Counted from the first letter of the stretch, positions 18,357-27,218 are shown. The stretch: DNA of 64,000 bases from Myroides marinus (GCF_900109075.1 NZ_FNYS01000008.1:62001-126000); one strand, 5' to 3'. The notes: generated by a model from the letters alone, not told the origin. Made by a program: numbers and translations.

Positions 18357-19034
18357 TTAAAAATTCTTAATTAAAAACGGTTGCCAATCAAATGATGTCT
18401 CGTGTAGTGCAAAGAAACGTGTAGGCAAGTGTAAGCCTATTTCTTTTAATCCTTGTTGTAATGCAGTTGTCTCTTCTAATTCCTTAATCTCTGTACCTAT
18501 CATCTGTTTATACTCACCATTCATATCATCGAAGTAGTACACTCTCATCTCTCCATCAAAGACTACGACTATTTCTTCGTCAATATCTCCACCCCACATT
18601 TCACATTTATAATAAACAAATGGTTGTTTAAACTCTTCATTTAATCGTTTTAGGAAGGCCAATAGTTTACACTGTTCTGGAGTTAGGCTAAGAGAAATAA
18701 TTATAGGTTCTATCTCGATATCTTTAAGGAAGTTCCATTTATTCTCCTTATAAACTTGATAGTTTTCATAGAAAGAATTGTCCTTATCATCATAACTCAC
18801 TCTATACATAGAGGGATTGATAACTAACAGACCTCCTTCAGGTAAACTGTGTACACTACCTCTTCGTTCGTGTTGTTCGTTTTCAAAGAATATCTCTCTA
18901 GTCCATTCACTTCTTATTCCTTTCTCTAGTTTATCTACCTTAAACAATCCAGGTCTTAAGCTCTCTATTTGCGCCAAGTGATTTATAAGTTCTGTATTAG
19001 CTACAGTGTATACTTGCTCTGCTCTCCAACTCAT
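18357..19034 (-). CDS. Uncharacterised soluble protein, 225 residues
   Basis: I do not recognise a family. It starts MSWRAEQVYTVANTELINHL, has no signal peptide, and is rich in acidic and aromatic residues with a central stretch VYYKCEMWGGDIDEEIVVVF. It is flanked on both sides by repeat mosaics: its stop codon is supplied by a TTCATTAA heptamer, and a second mosaic lies upstream of its start. Codon use looks like that of its neighbours, so it is probably a real gene, but function is unknown. Confidence 0.6.
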   Translation of the reverse strand: MSWRAEQVYTVANTELINHLAQIESLRPGLFKVDKLEKGIRSEWTREIFFENEQHERRGSVHSLPEGGLLVINPSMYRVSYDDKDNSFYENYQVYKENKWNFLKDIEIEPIIISLSLTPEQCKLLAFLKRLNEEFKQPFVYYKCEMWGGDIDEEIVVVFDGEMRVYYFDDMNGEYKQMIGTEIKELEETTALQQGLKEIGLHLPTRFFALHETSFDWQPFLIKNF

Positions 19035-19049
19035 CCTTTTCTTTTTTTT

Positions 19050-19200
19050 GCTAAGATAGGATTGTTTTTCTCTTTTGTTGTTTTGTGATTTTGGTTTTTA
19101 GTGATTTTGTTGCTCCCTATACCGCAAGGCTTCAGTTTTCGGTTCCCCGTTCCCCACTCCAAGCTCCCTTTCACAGACAAACATTCTTAATTCTTCATTA
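19050..19200 (+). repeat. Repeat mosaic between divergent genes
   Basis: G/T tract with TTTGTGATTTTGG and AGTGATTTTG, then GTTCCCC/GTTCCCC/ACTCCAA/GCTCCCT heptamers (about 19140-19167). It has the same ordering as the tracts at 18.2 and 33.9 kb. Confidence 0.6.
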
Positions 19201-19263
19201 CTATTCCCTTGCGTATCCTTTTCATTATTTGTAACTTGCTGTAATACAACTTTAACTATTGAT

Positions 19264-19719
19264 ATGATACAATCTCAATACAGCTCTAGGATTATAGGTT
19301 TACTATTATTCTTACTTGTTATCGCTTTAATCCTGTTTACGATATTCTATTTTGTAGCCACTGATGTTCAGTCTGGACATGTAAGCTTCAAGACACACTA
19401 TGGCTTTATGGGAGGTATTACTGTAGGAATGGTATTGTTTATATTTAGTTTTACACTGACTATGGTTATGGTAAAAGAGGTACGTATATCAGATAAAGAG
19501 ATTGTAGTGAGAAACATGATTGGCTCTAAAAAGAAATTCTATAAGCCTAATACTGTATGTGTATTGGGTCATACTAAAAGAGTATTCTTAGGAACTACTC
19601 AATACGTAGTAATACAAGAAGGAGAAAGAAGTTCCAAGATATTCGAGTTTACTTATAAAAACTTTGAAGAGTTAAGACAACATATGAAGATAGATATAGA
19701 AGGCAAAAAAAGAGCTTAG
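19264..19719 (+). CDS. Small two-helix membrane protein
   Basis: 151 residues. Two hydrophobic segments (about 9-31 and 47-66) are followed by an ~80-residue soluble tail with alternating strands (VRISDKEIVVRNMIGSKKKF, TQYVVIQEG). That layout resembles membrane proteins with a bacterial PH-like tail, but I do not claim the domain. The gene stands alone on the plus strand between minus-strand genes. Its TAG stop is inside the stem of the following terminator. Confidence 0.65.
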   Translation: MIQSQYSSRIIGLLLFLLVIALILFTIFYFVATDVQSGHVSFKTHYGFMGGITVGMVLFIFSFTLTMVMVKEVRISDKEIVVRNMIGSKKKFYKPNTVCVLGHTKRVFLGTTQYVVIQEGERSSKIFEFTYKNFEELRQHMKIDIEGKKRA

Positions 19720-19740
19720 TGTGTACACTAAGCTCTTTTT
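19706..19740. terminator. Bidirectional terminator overlapping a stop codon
   Basis: 11-bp perfect stem AGAGCTTAGTG (19711-19721) with CACTAAGCTCT (19726-19736), flanked by A5 and T5 runs. It contains the plus-strand stop at 19717-19719 and also serves the minus-strand AraC gene ending at 19755. Confidence 0.85.
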
Positions 19741-19754
19741 GATTAGATTATTTA

Positions 19755-20582
19755 TTACTTATTTCTGTAATTTAAAGGTGATTGGCCTAAGTGCTGTTTA
19801 AAGAAACGGTTAAAGTAAGATATGTTATCAAACCCTAGTTCATAGGCGCACTCCTTAACTGTGAGGTGACTGTGTCTTAGCAAGTACTGAGCTTCTAGCA
19901 ATAGTCGCTCATGTATTAATTGCAGAGCAGTCATACCTGTTTCTTCTTTGATCACCTCAGTTAGATGCTTAGGTGTTATTCCCATTAATTCGGCGTATTG
20001 CTGCACCGTCTTAAGCTCTTTAAACTTCTCTTCCAAATGCTGTTTAAAGGTATAAGTAAGCTGATACTGTCTATTCATTCCCTTGCGGAACCCTAACAAA
20101 CAATACTCACAAGCTCTATTGTAATCGTATAAAATCTCTATTAATTTTAAGCGAATAATATTCAGGTGATATGGTCCTTTAGTCTCTAACTCCCAACCTA
20201 GGTTATTGAAGTTGTGTCTCACATGATCAAAAGCTTCTTCTAACTTATACATTGGAGGATAGTCTGCATTTAAGTACAACAACTCATCAACAATCATTTC
20301 TTTGACATAGTTCTTGTATAAAAAAGACTTTCTAAAGAATACTTGTACCACTTCAAAGTCTTTAGACATTTCTCCACCTAGGTAAATGACCTCTGGAGAG
20401 ATAATTGACATAGAGCCCTGAGCAATAGTGAATTTATGATAGCCTACCTTTAGGTTAATTTGTCCTTTTGTACAGAGAATAAGTGTATAATAATCTTGCT
20501 TCTGTGGCGTAGCTACCTGCAAGTTATCTATACCTGTATAAACATCTACTTCTCTATTTAATTCTAATCCTACTGACTTCAT
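19755..20582 (-). CDS. AraC-family transcriptional regulator
   Basis: 275 residues. An N-terminal cupin-like sensing domain (about 1-150) is followed by the C-terminal double helix-turn-helix: VQQYAELMGITPKHLTEVIK for the first and VKECAYELGFDNISYFNRFF for the second, ending LGQSPLNYRNK. The family activates transcription on binding a small ligand. The gene is alone, so its target is not evident. Confidence 0.9.
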   Translation of the reverse strand: MKSVGLELNREVDVYTGIDNLQVATPQKQDYYTLILCTKGQINLKVGYHKFTIAQGSMSIISPEVIYLGGEMSKDFEVVQVFFRKSFLYKNYVKEMIVDELLYLNADYPPMYKLEEAFDHVRHNFNNLGWELETKGPYHLNIIRLKLIEILYDYNRACEYCLLGFRKGMNRQYQLTYTFKQHLEEKFKELKTVQQYAELMGITPKHLTEVIKEETGMTALQLIHERLLLEAQYLLRHSHLTVKECAYELGFDNISYFNRFFKQHLGQSPLNYRNK

Positions 20583-20680
20583 CTTCCATTCTATTTAGAG
20601 TACAAAATAAAACTAATAAAAAATAACAGCTCTTAATATTCCCTTAAATCCGTGTTTTGTGCTATATGTTCCGACTAATT

Positions 20681-21193
20681 TTACTGGTCTACGGTAAATA
20701 ACATATATCTATCTTCTCTAGCAGCACGCTCCCATACTGGTAGAGAAGAGTTAAACCACTCCCACGTATATAAGAAGTCTTCTTCATCCACATCATGTCC
20801 ATAATCATAAGGGTCAATCTGAAAATAGCGTTCTCTAAACCATGACTCTGTAATTATCTTAAGAGCATTCCAAATAGCTTTGACTTGTTCAGGAGTTTTG
20901 AGTATCATGTAGTAATCATTTTTATGATATAAGGATTCACCTCCCATAATGACATGATTTAAAGGAAACGTTCCATTATCAAAACCAAAACTTCCATCTG
21001 TCATTACTCTGTGTATAGCATCCCAACTCTTATCTAACTCTGCGGCATACTTTAATATGGGGCTATCAAAATCTAGATAGTCTTCTTCTATACCATGTTG
21101 AAGATATTCTAACCTATCTTCATCGTATTTGCTCACTAACAAAGCGTCAACATCTTTTTTAGGCATTGCAAATAATACTCCTAAACAGCTCAT
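20681..21193 (-). CDS. DUF1877 (YfbM-like) family protein
   Basis: 170 residues. The start MSCLGVLFAMPKKDVDAL and the segments KSWDAIHRVMT.....NHVIMGG and YDYGHDVDEEDFLYTWEWFN are the pattern of DUF1877, a soluble family including E. coli YfbM, without an established function. It begins 2 bp after the stop of the secreted protein at 21196, so the two form a transcription unit. Confidence 0.8.
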   Translation of the reverse strand: MSCLGVLFAMPKKDVDALLVSKYDEDRLEYLQHGIEEDYLDFDSPILKYAAELDKSWDAIHRVMTDGSFGFDNGTFPLNHVIMGGESLYHKNDYYMILKTPEQVKAIWNALKIITESWFRERYFQIDPYDYGHDVDEEDFLYTWEWFNSSLPVWERAAREDRYMLFTVDQ

Positions 21194-21195
21194 AA

Positions 21196-21963
21196 TTATC
21201 TCTTTGTTAAATAAACCATTGCTTTGGCTAAACTATCCATGTCTAGACTAAAATCAGGTAAGCTATATGCTTCTGGCAAAAAATATGTTTCTCCATTATT
21301 TAGAACAAACATTCTGTCTCTTTTCTCATTCCATTTTCCTACAATAAAGAAACTTTTGGTAGTATTATCATAAAAATAGATATCATACACTACATTCATT
21401 CCTCCACTATCTTTATATCTTTTAATCTTCCCATAAACAACAAATTTCCCGTTCTCATCCTTACCAAACTCTCCAAAATCATTAAACTTCCACTTCTGTT
21501 CTTTAAATTCCTTCGCATATCCTTCTAAATCAGCATATGCTTGGTTATTTTTTTTAAGCTTTTCTCTAAAGGCCGAGTCATCATAAGTCATAATTGCTTT
21601 AGCTGCTTCTTTATCAATACCCTGTGGAGTAAATATCTTATATGTCCCGAAAGTAAATTCATCTATAACAATCTTAGCCTTAGACATACTAAATTTCTTA
21701 TGCGTTGGAGGAACTAGAAGAACCTTTTCGTTGTCTTCTGGTAGATTGACTCTAACGTAGAACAATCTCTCGTTTGTGATACGAGGATCAGCTATTATCA
21801 CAGGTTCATTCTCTAAAGTCGAAATAGTATATACTCCTTTTTTATCATCTACATTAGCGATAGGAACTTTATCATAAAGTACTTTTCCTTTTTTAAACAC
21901 TACTTTTTGTGCTACTGCAATAGAAGTCACACTTAATAACATACAAACTAAAAACTTTTTCAT
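21196..21963 (-). CDS. Exported protein of unknown function
   Basis: 255 residues. The signal peptide MKKFLVCMLLSVTSIAVAQ is clear. The mature part is lysine-rich with beta strands and YDIYFYDNTTKSFFIVGKW; no cysteines and no catalytic motif. It is upstream of and nearly touching the DUF1877 gene. Similar exported proteins with KKGKVLYDK..IA starts occur in flavobacteria, but I cannot name a family. Confidence 0.7.
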   Translation of the reverse strand: MKKFLVCMLLSVTSIAVAQKVVFKKGKVLYDKVPIANVDDKKGVYTISTLENEPVIIADPRITNERLFYVRVNLPEDNEKVLLVPPTHKKFSMSKAKIVIDEFTFGTYKIFTPQGIDKEAAKAIMTYDDSAFREKLKKNNQAYADLEGYAKEFKEQKWKFNDFGEFGKDENGKFVVYGKIKRYKDSGGMNVVYDIYFYDNTTKSFFIVGKWNEKRDRMFVLNNGETYFLPEAYSLPDFSLDMDSLAKAMVYLTKR

Positions 21964-22136
21964 AATATTTAATTTTTAAACAAAATTAACATTTATATAC
22001 CGTAACTAAAACAAAATAAGATATATAAATCTATAAAAAACATTAGTTAAATATTTTACATTTACTAGTCCTATCCGTTTTATAATCATTATATTTATCT
22101 ACATCAGACTAGTTTAATAAATTTTATAAGACCACA

Positions 22137-22376
22137 ATGCCTATGAAACCAATAAGAACGGAGGAAGATTATCACATGGCTTTAGTGAGATTACAACTCC
22201 TAAAGGATGCAAAGCCAAATACGCCTGAAGCAGATGAATACGAGGTTATAAATATTTTACTAGAGCATTATGAACGAGAAAATGCTCCTATGGGGATGCC
22301 AGATCCTATAGATAGTATCAAAATATTTACAGAATATTTTAACGATGAAGAACAAGATTCTAACGAAGAAGAATAA
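22137..22376 (+). CDS. Orphan HigA-type antitoxin N-terminal domain lacking HTH
   Basis: 79 residues. KPIRTEEDYHMALVRLQLL, AKPNTPEADEYEVINILLEHYE and MPDPIDSIK match the N-terminal part of HigA-type antitoxins, which normally continues into a Cro/CI helix-turn-helix. Here the frame ends in an acidic tail (NDEEQDSNEEE) and a terminator follows, so the DNA-binding half is absent. No HigB-like toxin frame fits in the 173 bp upstream. It may be a domesticated or free-standing domain, or a relic. ATG at 22137 opens MPMKPIRTEEDYH. Confidence 0.7.
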   Translation: MPMKPIRTEEDYHMALVRLQLLKDAKPNTPEADEYEVINILLEHYERENAPMGMPDPIDSIKIFTEYFNDEEQDSNEEE

Positions 22377-22382
22377 ATAATT

Positions 22383-22408
22383 AAAGCCTACATACTGTAG
22401 GCTTTTTT
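22383..22408 (+). terminator. Terminator of the HigA-like ORF
   Basis: AAAGCCTAC (22383-22391), loop ATACT, GTAGGCTTT (22397-22405), then T run. It directly follows the stop at 22376. Confidence 0.85.
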
Positions 22409-22420
22409 TGGGCTTATAAC

Positions 22421-22460
22421 CAAAAAAAAAATCCCCCTATCTATAACCAAAAGGGGGACT
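22421..22460 (-). terminator. Terminator downstream of the barrel/anti-sigma gene
   Basis: On the minus strand a CCCCCT/AGGGGG stem with a 13-nt loop ends in about ten T. It is about 145 bp after the stop at 22604. Confidence 0.7.
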
Positions 22461-22603
22461 TCAATGCTAAATTAATTAAAATAACCTTACTATAAACCTT
22501 ACTAACTTTTATAGTATTATGAACATAAAAACTTCCTTACTAAACAAATATTCTATGTTTCGCTTTATCTCTAATTATCACTTCTAATAATTAGGTCTTT
22601 CTT

Positions 22604-23935
22604 CTACTTTTTTGTTGGAATTGAATATCTCAACCCTATCTGTGCATTAAAATTAAAGGGCTTTTCCTTGTAAATAGTACTTATAGAACTATTATCATCA
22701 AAATAGTAACGCACACCAGGCTCTACAAATAAACCAACTCCCTTACCTAACTTATACTCCATTCCTACACTCATATTAACAGAAGCTTGGATTGATTTAG
22801 TATTAATATTCTCTTTAGGTTCTTCTTTTATTTTATCTCCTATCTTATACTTGGTTGTTAGTGTACCTGAAATTGCCTTTTCCACTAATGCACCACCATT
22901 TACATAAGCTGAGAAATTACCTTTTTGCCATATATTGTAATTTACTTGCACAGGTATTCCTATATAATGCAATGTTTGGTTCATCATTATCTTATTATCT
23001 AAGCTACCTGAATTAAGATCAGAAGATAATTTAGTATAAGTAATCCCCGAATTAAGGCCCCATTTATCTCCTAAAGCATAAGATACTGACAATCCAAATC
23101 TCAAAGGTTGTTTATGATTAATCTTAGTATTTACCTCTTTATCCAAATTAGCTGTATAAATCTCTGCTAAAGCTGTATTGGCGATTTCTATATTAGGATT
23201 CTTTGAATCAAATCTCACTGCACCATTCATTGAAGCGTATCCTGTTTGAGCCTGAGAAGAATTGGAAGTCATATTACTCGATAATAAACCAAGTGAAAGA
23301 CCTTTTCTCTTTTGGGGTTCAATCTGAGTAACCAGTTTTTCCTTTATTTGTCCTTCTTTTAAGACATCAGTATGCTTATCTTGAATTAATGCTATAGATA
23401 ACTCCTCTATTTTATCAGTATTTATAATAGGGTTTAATACCAATTCTTGACCAATATTTAAGCTTTCTACTACAGCTCTATCTACTTTGTTTTCATTTGT
23501 ACCAATACCCTTTGGTTTATTTAAATCATTGTCCTTTAGCTCTTGAGTATAATTACTTACAATTGCTTTTTCATCTCCTTGTAACTCTTTTGTTTCTTCT
23601 ATATGTTCTTTAGAATCAACTATATTTTTTCTTTCCCCCTCTTTAATCACGTTAATATTTGGCAACAATTCTCCCTCTTGTTTAAGAAATTGAATACCAA
23701 TAGTAGTCACTGCTATAATACAAGCAGCAATAGCTAATAATCGTTTAACCCAATTACGTCTATTGACTAATTTTGCTTTATTTATTTGTTCTACAGTATC
23801 TGCGTATAATGGAATGACTTTACCTTTTTCTTGTGCAAAAAGCTTCTGTTCTAAATCCTCCCATAAACCCTCAGGACCTACTTCTGTATGCCCCTTCATC
23901 TTCTGCTCTAGATCATTTATCCATTTATCGTTCAT
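22604..23935 (-). CDS. Membrane-anchored protein with C-terminal outer-membrane-type barrel domain, probable anti-sigma partner
   Basis: 443 residues. A short N-terminal cytosolic part (MNDKWINDLEQKMKGHTEVG...) precedes one hydrophobic helix at about 64-83 (VKRLLAIAACIIAVTTIGIQ). A charged, low-complexity linker (about 85-240) leads to an ~200-residue beta-rich C-terminus (RFGLSVSYALGDKWGLNSG ... FVEPGVRYYFDD ... GLRYSIPTKK) like porin-family barrels. Its start overlaps the stop of the sigma-factor gene (ATGA, 23932-23935), indicating translational coupling. By context it likely binds and controls that sigma factor; this is inference. An inner-membrane anchor joined to a barrel is topologically odd. 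Confidence 0.8.
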   Translation of the reverse strand: MNDKWINDLEQKMKGHTEVGPEGLWEDLEQKLFAQEKGKVIPLYADTVEQINKAKLVNRRNWVKRLLAIAACIIAVTTIGIQFLKQEGELLPNINVIKEGERKNIVDSKEHIEETKELQGDEKAIVSNYTQELKDNDLNKPKGIGTNENKVDRAVVESLNIGQELVLNPIINTDKIEELSIALIQDKHTDVLKEGQIKEKLVTQIEPQKRKGLSLGLLSSNMTSNSSQAQTGYASMNGAVRFDSKNPNIEIANTALAEIYTANLDKEVNTKINHKQPLRFGLSVSYALGDKWGLNSGITYTKLSSDLNSGSLDNKIMMNQTLHYIGIPVQVNYNIWQKGNFSAYVNGGALVEKAISGTLTTKYKIGDKIKEEPKENINTKSIQASVNMSVGMEYKLGKGVGLFVEPGVRYYFDDNSSISTIYKEKPFNFNAQIGLRYSIPTKK

Positions 23936-24519
23936 AAAGCATTTATTCTAAGTGTATTATACGTCTTAATCTTTTGCATCAATATCTTCTTCGCTCTGTG
24001 AAATTGTGAAGCAGAAGAACTCTCTCCTATTGCTAAAAGTACTCCAATCTCTCTGTGACTTTTCTTTTCAAACACATAAAGGTTAAATACCATTCTATAA
24101 CCATCAGGCAACGAACGAATCATATCTAAAATCTCTGATTCTGGTATATCATCAAATAGAGGTTCTTCTATCTCATCCTCTATACTAGGTAATTCATCCG
24201 AACTAACGGAAGACTCTAATGTAGCTGTATCCCTTAAGAATTTTAATGATTCGTTTATTAATAAACGAGTGATCCAGGCCTTAAGTGACCCCGCTCCTTT
24301 ATATTCAAACTTATTAATAGAGTGATATATCTTAATAAAACTATTTTGTAATATATCCCTTACATCCTCTTGTCCTTTAATGTATCTCATACAGACATAG
24401 GTAAGATGACTCGAATAGAATTCGTAGAACTCTTTCCAAGCAGCTTGTTCTTTGTTTCGAAGTCTCTCAACAAGCTTTTTTTCGATCATATCTTTCTTTG
24501 TCTTCTGTTGTATAAACAT
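23932..24519 (-). CDS. ECF RNA polymerase sigma factor
   Basis: 195 residues. Sigma region 2 is seen as DVRDILQNSFIKIYHSINKF and region 4 as PDGYRMVFNLYVFEKKSHRE followed by IGVLLAIGESSSASQFHRAK, which recognise the -10 and -35 elements. ATG at 24519 or 24489 (MIEKKLVERLRNKEQAAWKE) could be the start; the second fits the family better. It is co-translated with the downstream barrel protein. A strong stem-loop lies upstream between it and the DUF4840-like gene. Confidence 0.9.
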   Translation of the reverse strand: MFIQQKTKKDMIEKKLVERLRNKEQAAWKEFYEFYSSHLTYVCMRYIKGQEDVRDILQNSFIKIYHSINKFEYKGAGSLKAWITRLLINESLKFLRDTATLESSVSSDELPSIEDEIEEPLFDDIPESEILDMIRSLPDGYRMVFNLYVFEKKSHREIGVLLAIGESSSASQFHRAKKILMQKIKTYNTLRINAL

Positions 24520-24547
24520 TATGGTTCTAGAGTCTAATAACCTATAT

Positions 24548-24579
24548 AAATAGGTTGTACACTTTTGTACAACCTATTT
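24548..24579 (-). terminator. Stem-loop between the lipoprotein gene and the sigma operon
   Basis: Perfect 13-bp stem AAATAGGTTGTAC / GTACAACCTATTT with a 6-nt loop. The following T tract is weak (TTTATATA), so it could terminate the lipoprotein transcript or attenuate read-through into the sigma gene. Confidence 0.7.
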
Positions 24580-24584
24580 CTTCC

Positions 24585-25178
24585 TTATTTTGATTTTTTT
24601 GCAAATGGGTGAAAAACATATTTTATTTTCACAAACTCGCCTTTTTCTGTTCCGTCAACAGTAATTTTGTCAACGTCTACTTGGAAGCTTAACACACTTA
24701 TTCCTTGTTTTACAAAAGCTCCTTGTACTGGTGCTACTACATTAGCTACAACTTTTTTTACAGCTTCTCCTTCAGGAACATTTAATTCTAAAGCTTTAGG
24801 TGTAAAATCAAATATAACAGCTGTTTTAGTATTATTTAAAGTTGCTTTAAAGTCAATCTTATATTCAACCTTACCTATTTTAGCAACTGTTTCATCAACC
24901 TTAGATTTATCTTCTATCACTGACCCCACAATTTCCTTGATTGGAAATTCTTCAAATGACAATACATTCTCTTTTACCAAAAATGCTGCATTAACTTCAT
25001 TTACTACATTTCCTTGCCCTATCTTAGCTTTACCTGTATAAGCCCCGTTAATTTCTTCTAAAGTTACAGACTCATTAACTGGCATATTACTATTATCATC
25101 GCTACTACAAGAAGCAAAACTAATACCAACTAAACTAAATAATAGCATAAATGATTTTGTTCTAATTACTTTATTCAT
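24585..25178 (-). CDS. Lipoprotein, DUF4840-like
   Basis: 197 residues. The lipobox SFASC followed by SSDDNSN predicts an outer-membrane-anchored lipoprotein (the acidic stretch after Cys is common in Bacteroidota surface lipoproteins). The mature part starts LEEINGAYTGKAKI and has VDKITVDGTEKGEFVKIKY near the end. It resembles DUF4840 proteins as I remember them; not verified. It is separated by a stem-loop from the downstream sigma factor gene, and a link between them is unproven. Confidence 0.7.
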   Translation of the reverse strand: MNKVIRTKSFMLLFSLVGISFASCSSDDNSNMPVNESVTLEEINGAYTGKAKIGQGNVVNEVNAAFLVKENVLSFEEFPIKEIVGSVIEDKSKVDETVAKIGKVEYKIDFKATLNNTKTAVIFDFTPKALELNVPEGEAVKKVVANVVAPVQGAFVKQGISVLSFQVDVDKITVDGTEKGEFVKIKYVFHPFAKKSK

Positions 25179-25550
25179 TTTTATAAATCTTTTTTATTAA
25201 ACATTATTTGTAGTGAGTACTCATCTATATAAACCCTGATTTTTAAAAACCTTGCATAAGTAACTGAAAAAAATCAAACATTTTTTTCATTCAAAACAAA
25301 AAAAACTCAGTAAAAAACAAACAAACCACTAATAACAAACCACTTACAATCTTACAACATATTTAAAACAAGTCTTTATTTTTTTGTTTTTTTTAACCCA
25401 TAATCAGCTATAAGTAGATAAACGGGAGGTCTATAAAGTAAAATTAACTCCTACTACTGCGCTAGATTTTAATACTTATAAGACATAAAAAAAACCTATT
25501 ACTGCATAAAATGCGGTAATAGGTTCTTCTATTTTTGACACATCAAGCCT
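25179..25550. other. Intergenic region, AT-rich, with a terminator
   Basis: 372 bp with no gene. The part next to 25178 is A-rich and presumably holds the lipoprotein promoter, but no clear -33/-7 pair is seen. The only structured element is the terminator at 25485-25525. Confidence 0.5.
25485..25525 (-). terminator. Terminator of the porin operon
   Basis: 15-bp stem with one mismatch (25493-25507 with 25511-25525), loop AAA, then eight T on the minus strand, 25 bp after the stop at 25551. Confidence 0.85.
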
Positions 25551-25772
25551 TTAGAAACTATCTAGTATTCCTTCTATTAAAGTATATCCTTCTAAGTATA
25601 TCGTTCTATCATCTCTGTCTAAAGCTACTACTTGTAAGCGAATATTCTGTCCCTGTTTGATTAATAAGGTAACCTTCTTTGTTAGTATTTGATCCTCTTG
25701 TTCAGACAATCCCTTAAACAATTCCATTGTCTTGTGATCTTCGTCTATCAGTAGTTGATTATATTTCATCAT
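25551..25772 (-). CDS. Small uncharacterised protein, 73 residues
   Basis: MMKYNQLLIDEDHKTMELFK, then a beta-rich end (NIRLQVVALDRDDRTIYLEG). No signal peptide. It starts 11 bp after the porin stop and is followed by a terminator, so it is the last gene of a porin transcript. I do not recognise it; a real gene is supported by the tight spacing and terminator. Confidence 0.6.
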   Translation of the reverse strand: MMKYNQLLIDEDHKTMELFKGLSEQEDQILTKKVTLLIKQGQNIRLQVVALDRDDRTIYLEGYTLIEGILDSF

Positions 25773-25783
25773 AACTCTTAATT

Positions 25784-26887
25784 TTACAGTTTAAACAAAG
25801 GTACCATCCATCTTACCCCTACAGCTATCTGATGCTCGTTTTTATCTGATTTAGCTTCTTTGTAGTTCTTATAGTCATAATTTAAAAAGTTGTAAGCAGC
25901 ATAAAGACGTAAATCTTTAAACGCTTTCTCAGAGAATGGATTGTATTCTATAGCAGTTGAAATCCCTTTTAGTGCATAAGAAACATTATTATCTAAGTCA
26001 TTTCGATAATTATACATCGCCTTTACATAAGGAGTTACCTTATTAAACTTATACTTAATAGATGCAGTAGTTACATTATCCTTTACATAAGCCACTCCAG
26101 CTGTTGTAGTATTTAAATCTGTAAATGCAACATCCTTTAGATTTCTAAATCCATACATCCAGTCTACCTCAGCCATAAAGTTATTAAAAGTAAGTCTATT
26201 ACCAATGGTTACCCAACTGTAATATTTCTTTGCATCGTGTTGAAACAGCGCATATCCATAGCGAGTTTTTAAGTGTTTCTTAAATAGCTCTCCTTCCCAT
26301 AAAAACAACCCTCCATAAGCTTTATTCTTATAAGCTTCTGAGGCAAACTGTTCCCCTTGAGAGACCATCTGTAATTTAAATGACTGTCCTTTTACCTTAT
26401 AAGCTACACTAGCTCCAGGGCTAAATAATTCGATAGAACCTATGATATTCGTGAACATATAAAGATCTGCACTATTATAAGATAACTCAGTAGACCCCCA
26501 AGCTGTAAATTGCTTTCCCATTCCTACTGTCCAGTGATCATCAATATTGTATTCTAAAAAAGCAAATTCTAATGCATTAGATGACACAGATTCATTTAAT
26601 CGGTATCTAAGTGAGTATGTAAGTTTATTGTTATAATTACCTTTTAAATACACCCTTGATTGCACTAAGCGAAACTTGCTATCCGATGTTCCTTCGCCAC
26701 TAAACTTGGTTAAGTTCTCATATTTAGTATCCAAATAAACATCTAGGGTATTTACTTTTTTTTCAGAATCCCCTTTTATACTTGATGCCACAACACCCAG
26801 TAAGGTAGACTCTTCTTTTTTATCATCTTGTGCCATCATATTTAGAGAACCTAAAGCGATTGCACAGACTACATATTTCATATTCAT
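25784..26887 (-). CDS. Outer-membrane porin-like protein
   Basis: About 367 residues from ATG 26887 (the longer frame opens with TTG at 26914). Signal peptide MNMKYVVCAIALGSLNMMAQ. The mature protein is a series of amphipathic strands (LKTRYGYALFQHD, ATIEYNPFSEKAF type) ending KNEHQIAVGVRWMVPLFKL, as in trimeric porins of the OprO/P type. It should admit small anions or nutrients across the outer membrane; selectivity is unknown. A charged DDKKEESTLL segment follows the signal. Confidence 0.8.
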   Translation of the reverse strand: MNMKYVVCAIALGSLNMMAQDDKKEESTLLGVVASSIKGDSEKKVNTLDVYLDTKYENLTKFSGEGTSDSKFRLVQSRVYLKGNYNNKLTYSLRYRLNESVSSNALEFAFLEYNIDDHWTVGMGKQFTAWGSTELSYNSADLYMFTNIIGSIELFSPGASVAYKVKGQSFKLQMVSQGEQFASEAYKNKAYGGLFLWEGELFKKHLKTRYGYALFQHDAKKYYSWVTIGNRLTFNNFMAEVDWMYGFRNLKDVAFTDLNTTTAGVAYVKDNVTTASIKYKFNKVTPYVKAMYNYRNDLDNNVSYALKGISTAIEYNPFSEKAFKDLRLYAAYNFLNYDYKNYKEAKSDKNEHQIAVGVRWMVPLFKL

Positions 26888-27132
26888 AATGTGGTAGGTT
26901 TTTAAAAAGTTCAATATAATCCTTTTTTATATACCATATCCAAATTTAAATCAAAATATTACAAACAATACAGTTGCTATTTTATCATTATTAGTACACT
27001 TTAACACTATCATACCCATATAAACAGATATGCCTCTACAAAAGATTCTACACATAAAGTATCTGTTATCAATTCTAAAAATAGAAGTAATTAATTTGGT
27101 CTTTTAAGAAAACTTTATGTATCTTTATAATG

Positions 27133-27202
27133 TTGTGTATTAGTATGAATTTAATGAAGAATCACTTTTTATGCCCAAGGGGGTGTATTAAGTGATTTTT
27201 TT
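27133..27202 (+). ncRNA. Candidate small RNA with intrinsic terminator
   Basis: TTTG at 27095-27098 and TATCTTTA at 27120-27127 (spacing 21) resemble a Bacteroidota promoter. About 30 bp later a stem AATCACTT (27160-27167) pairs with AAGTGATT (27190-27197), followed by seven T. The 22-nt loop holds ATGCCCAAGGGGGTG, G/C-rich against an AT-rich background. There is no plus-strand gene upstream for this to terminate. The RNA is inferred only. Confidence 0.35.
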
Positions 27203-27218
27203 ATTTAGCATATCTCAT

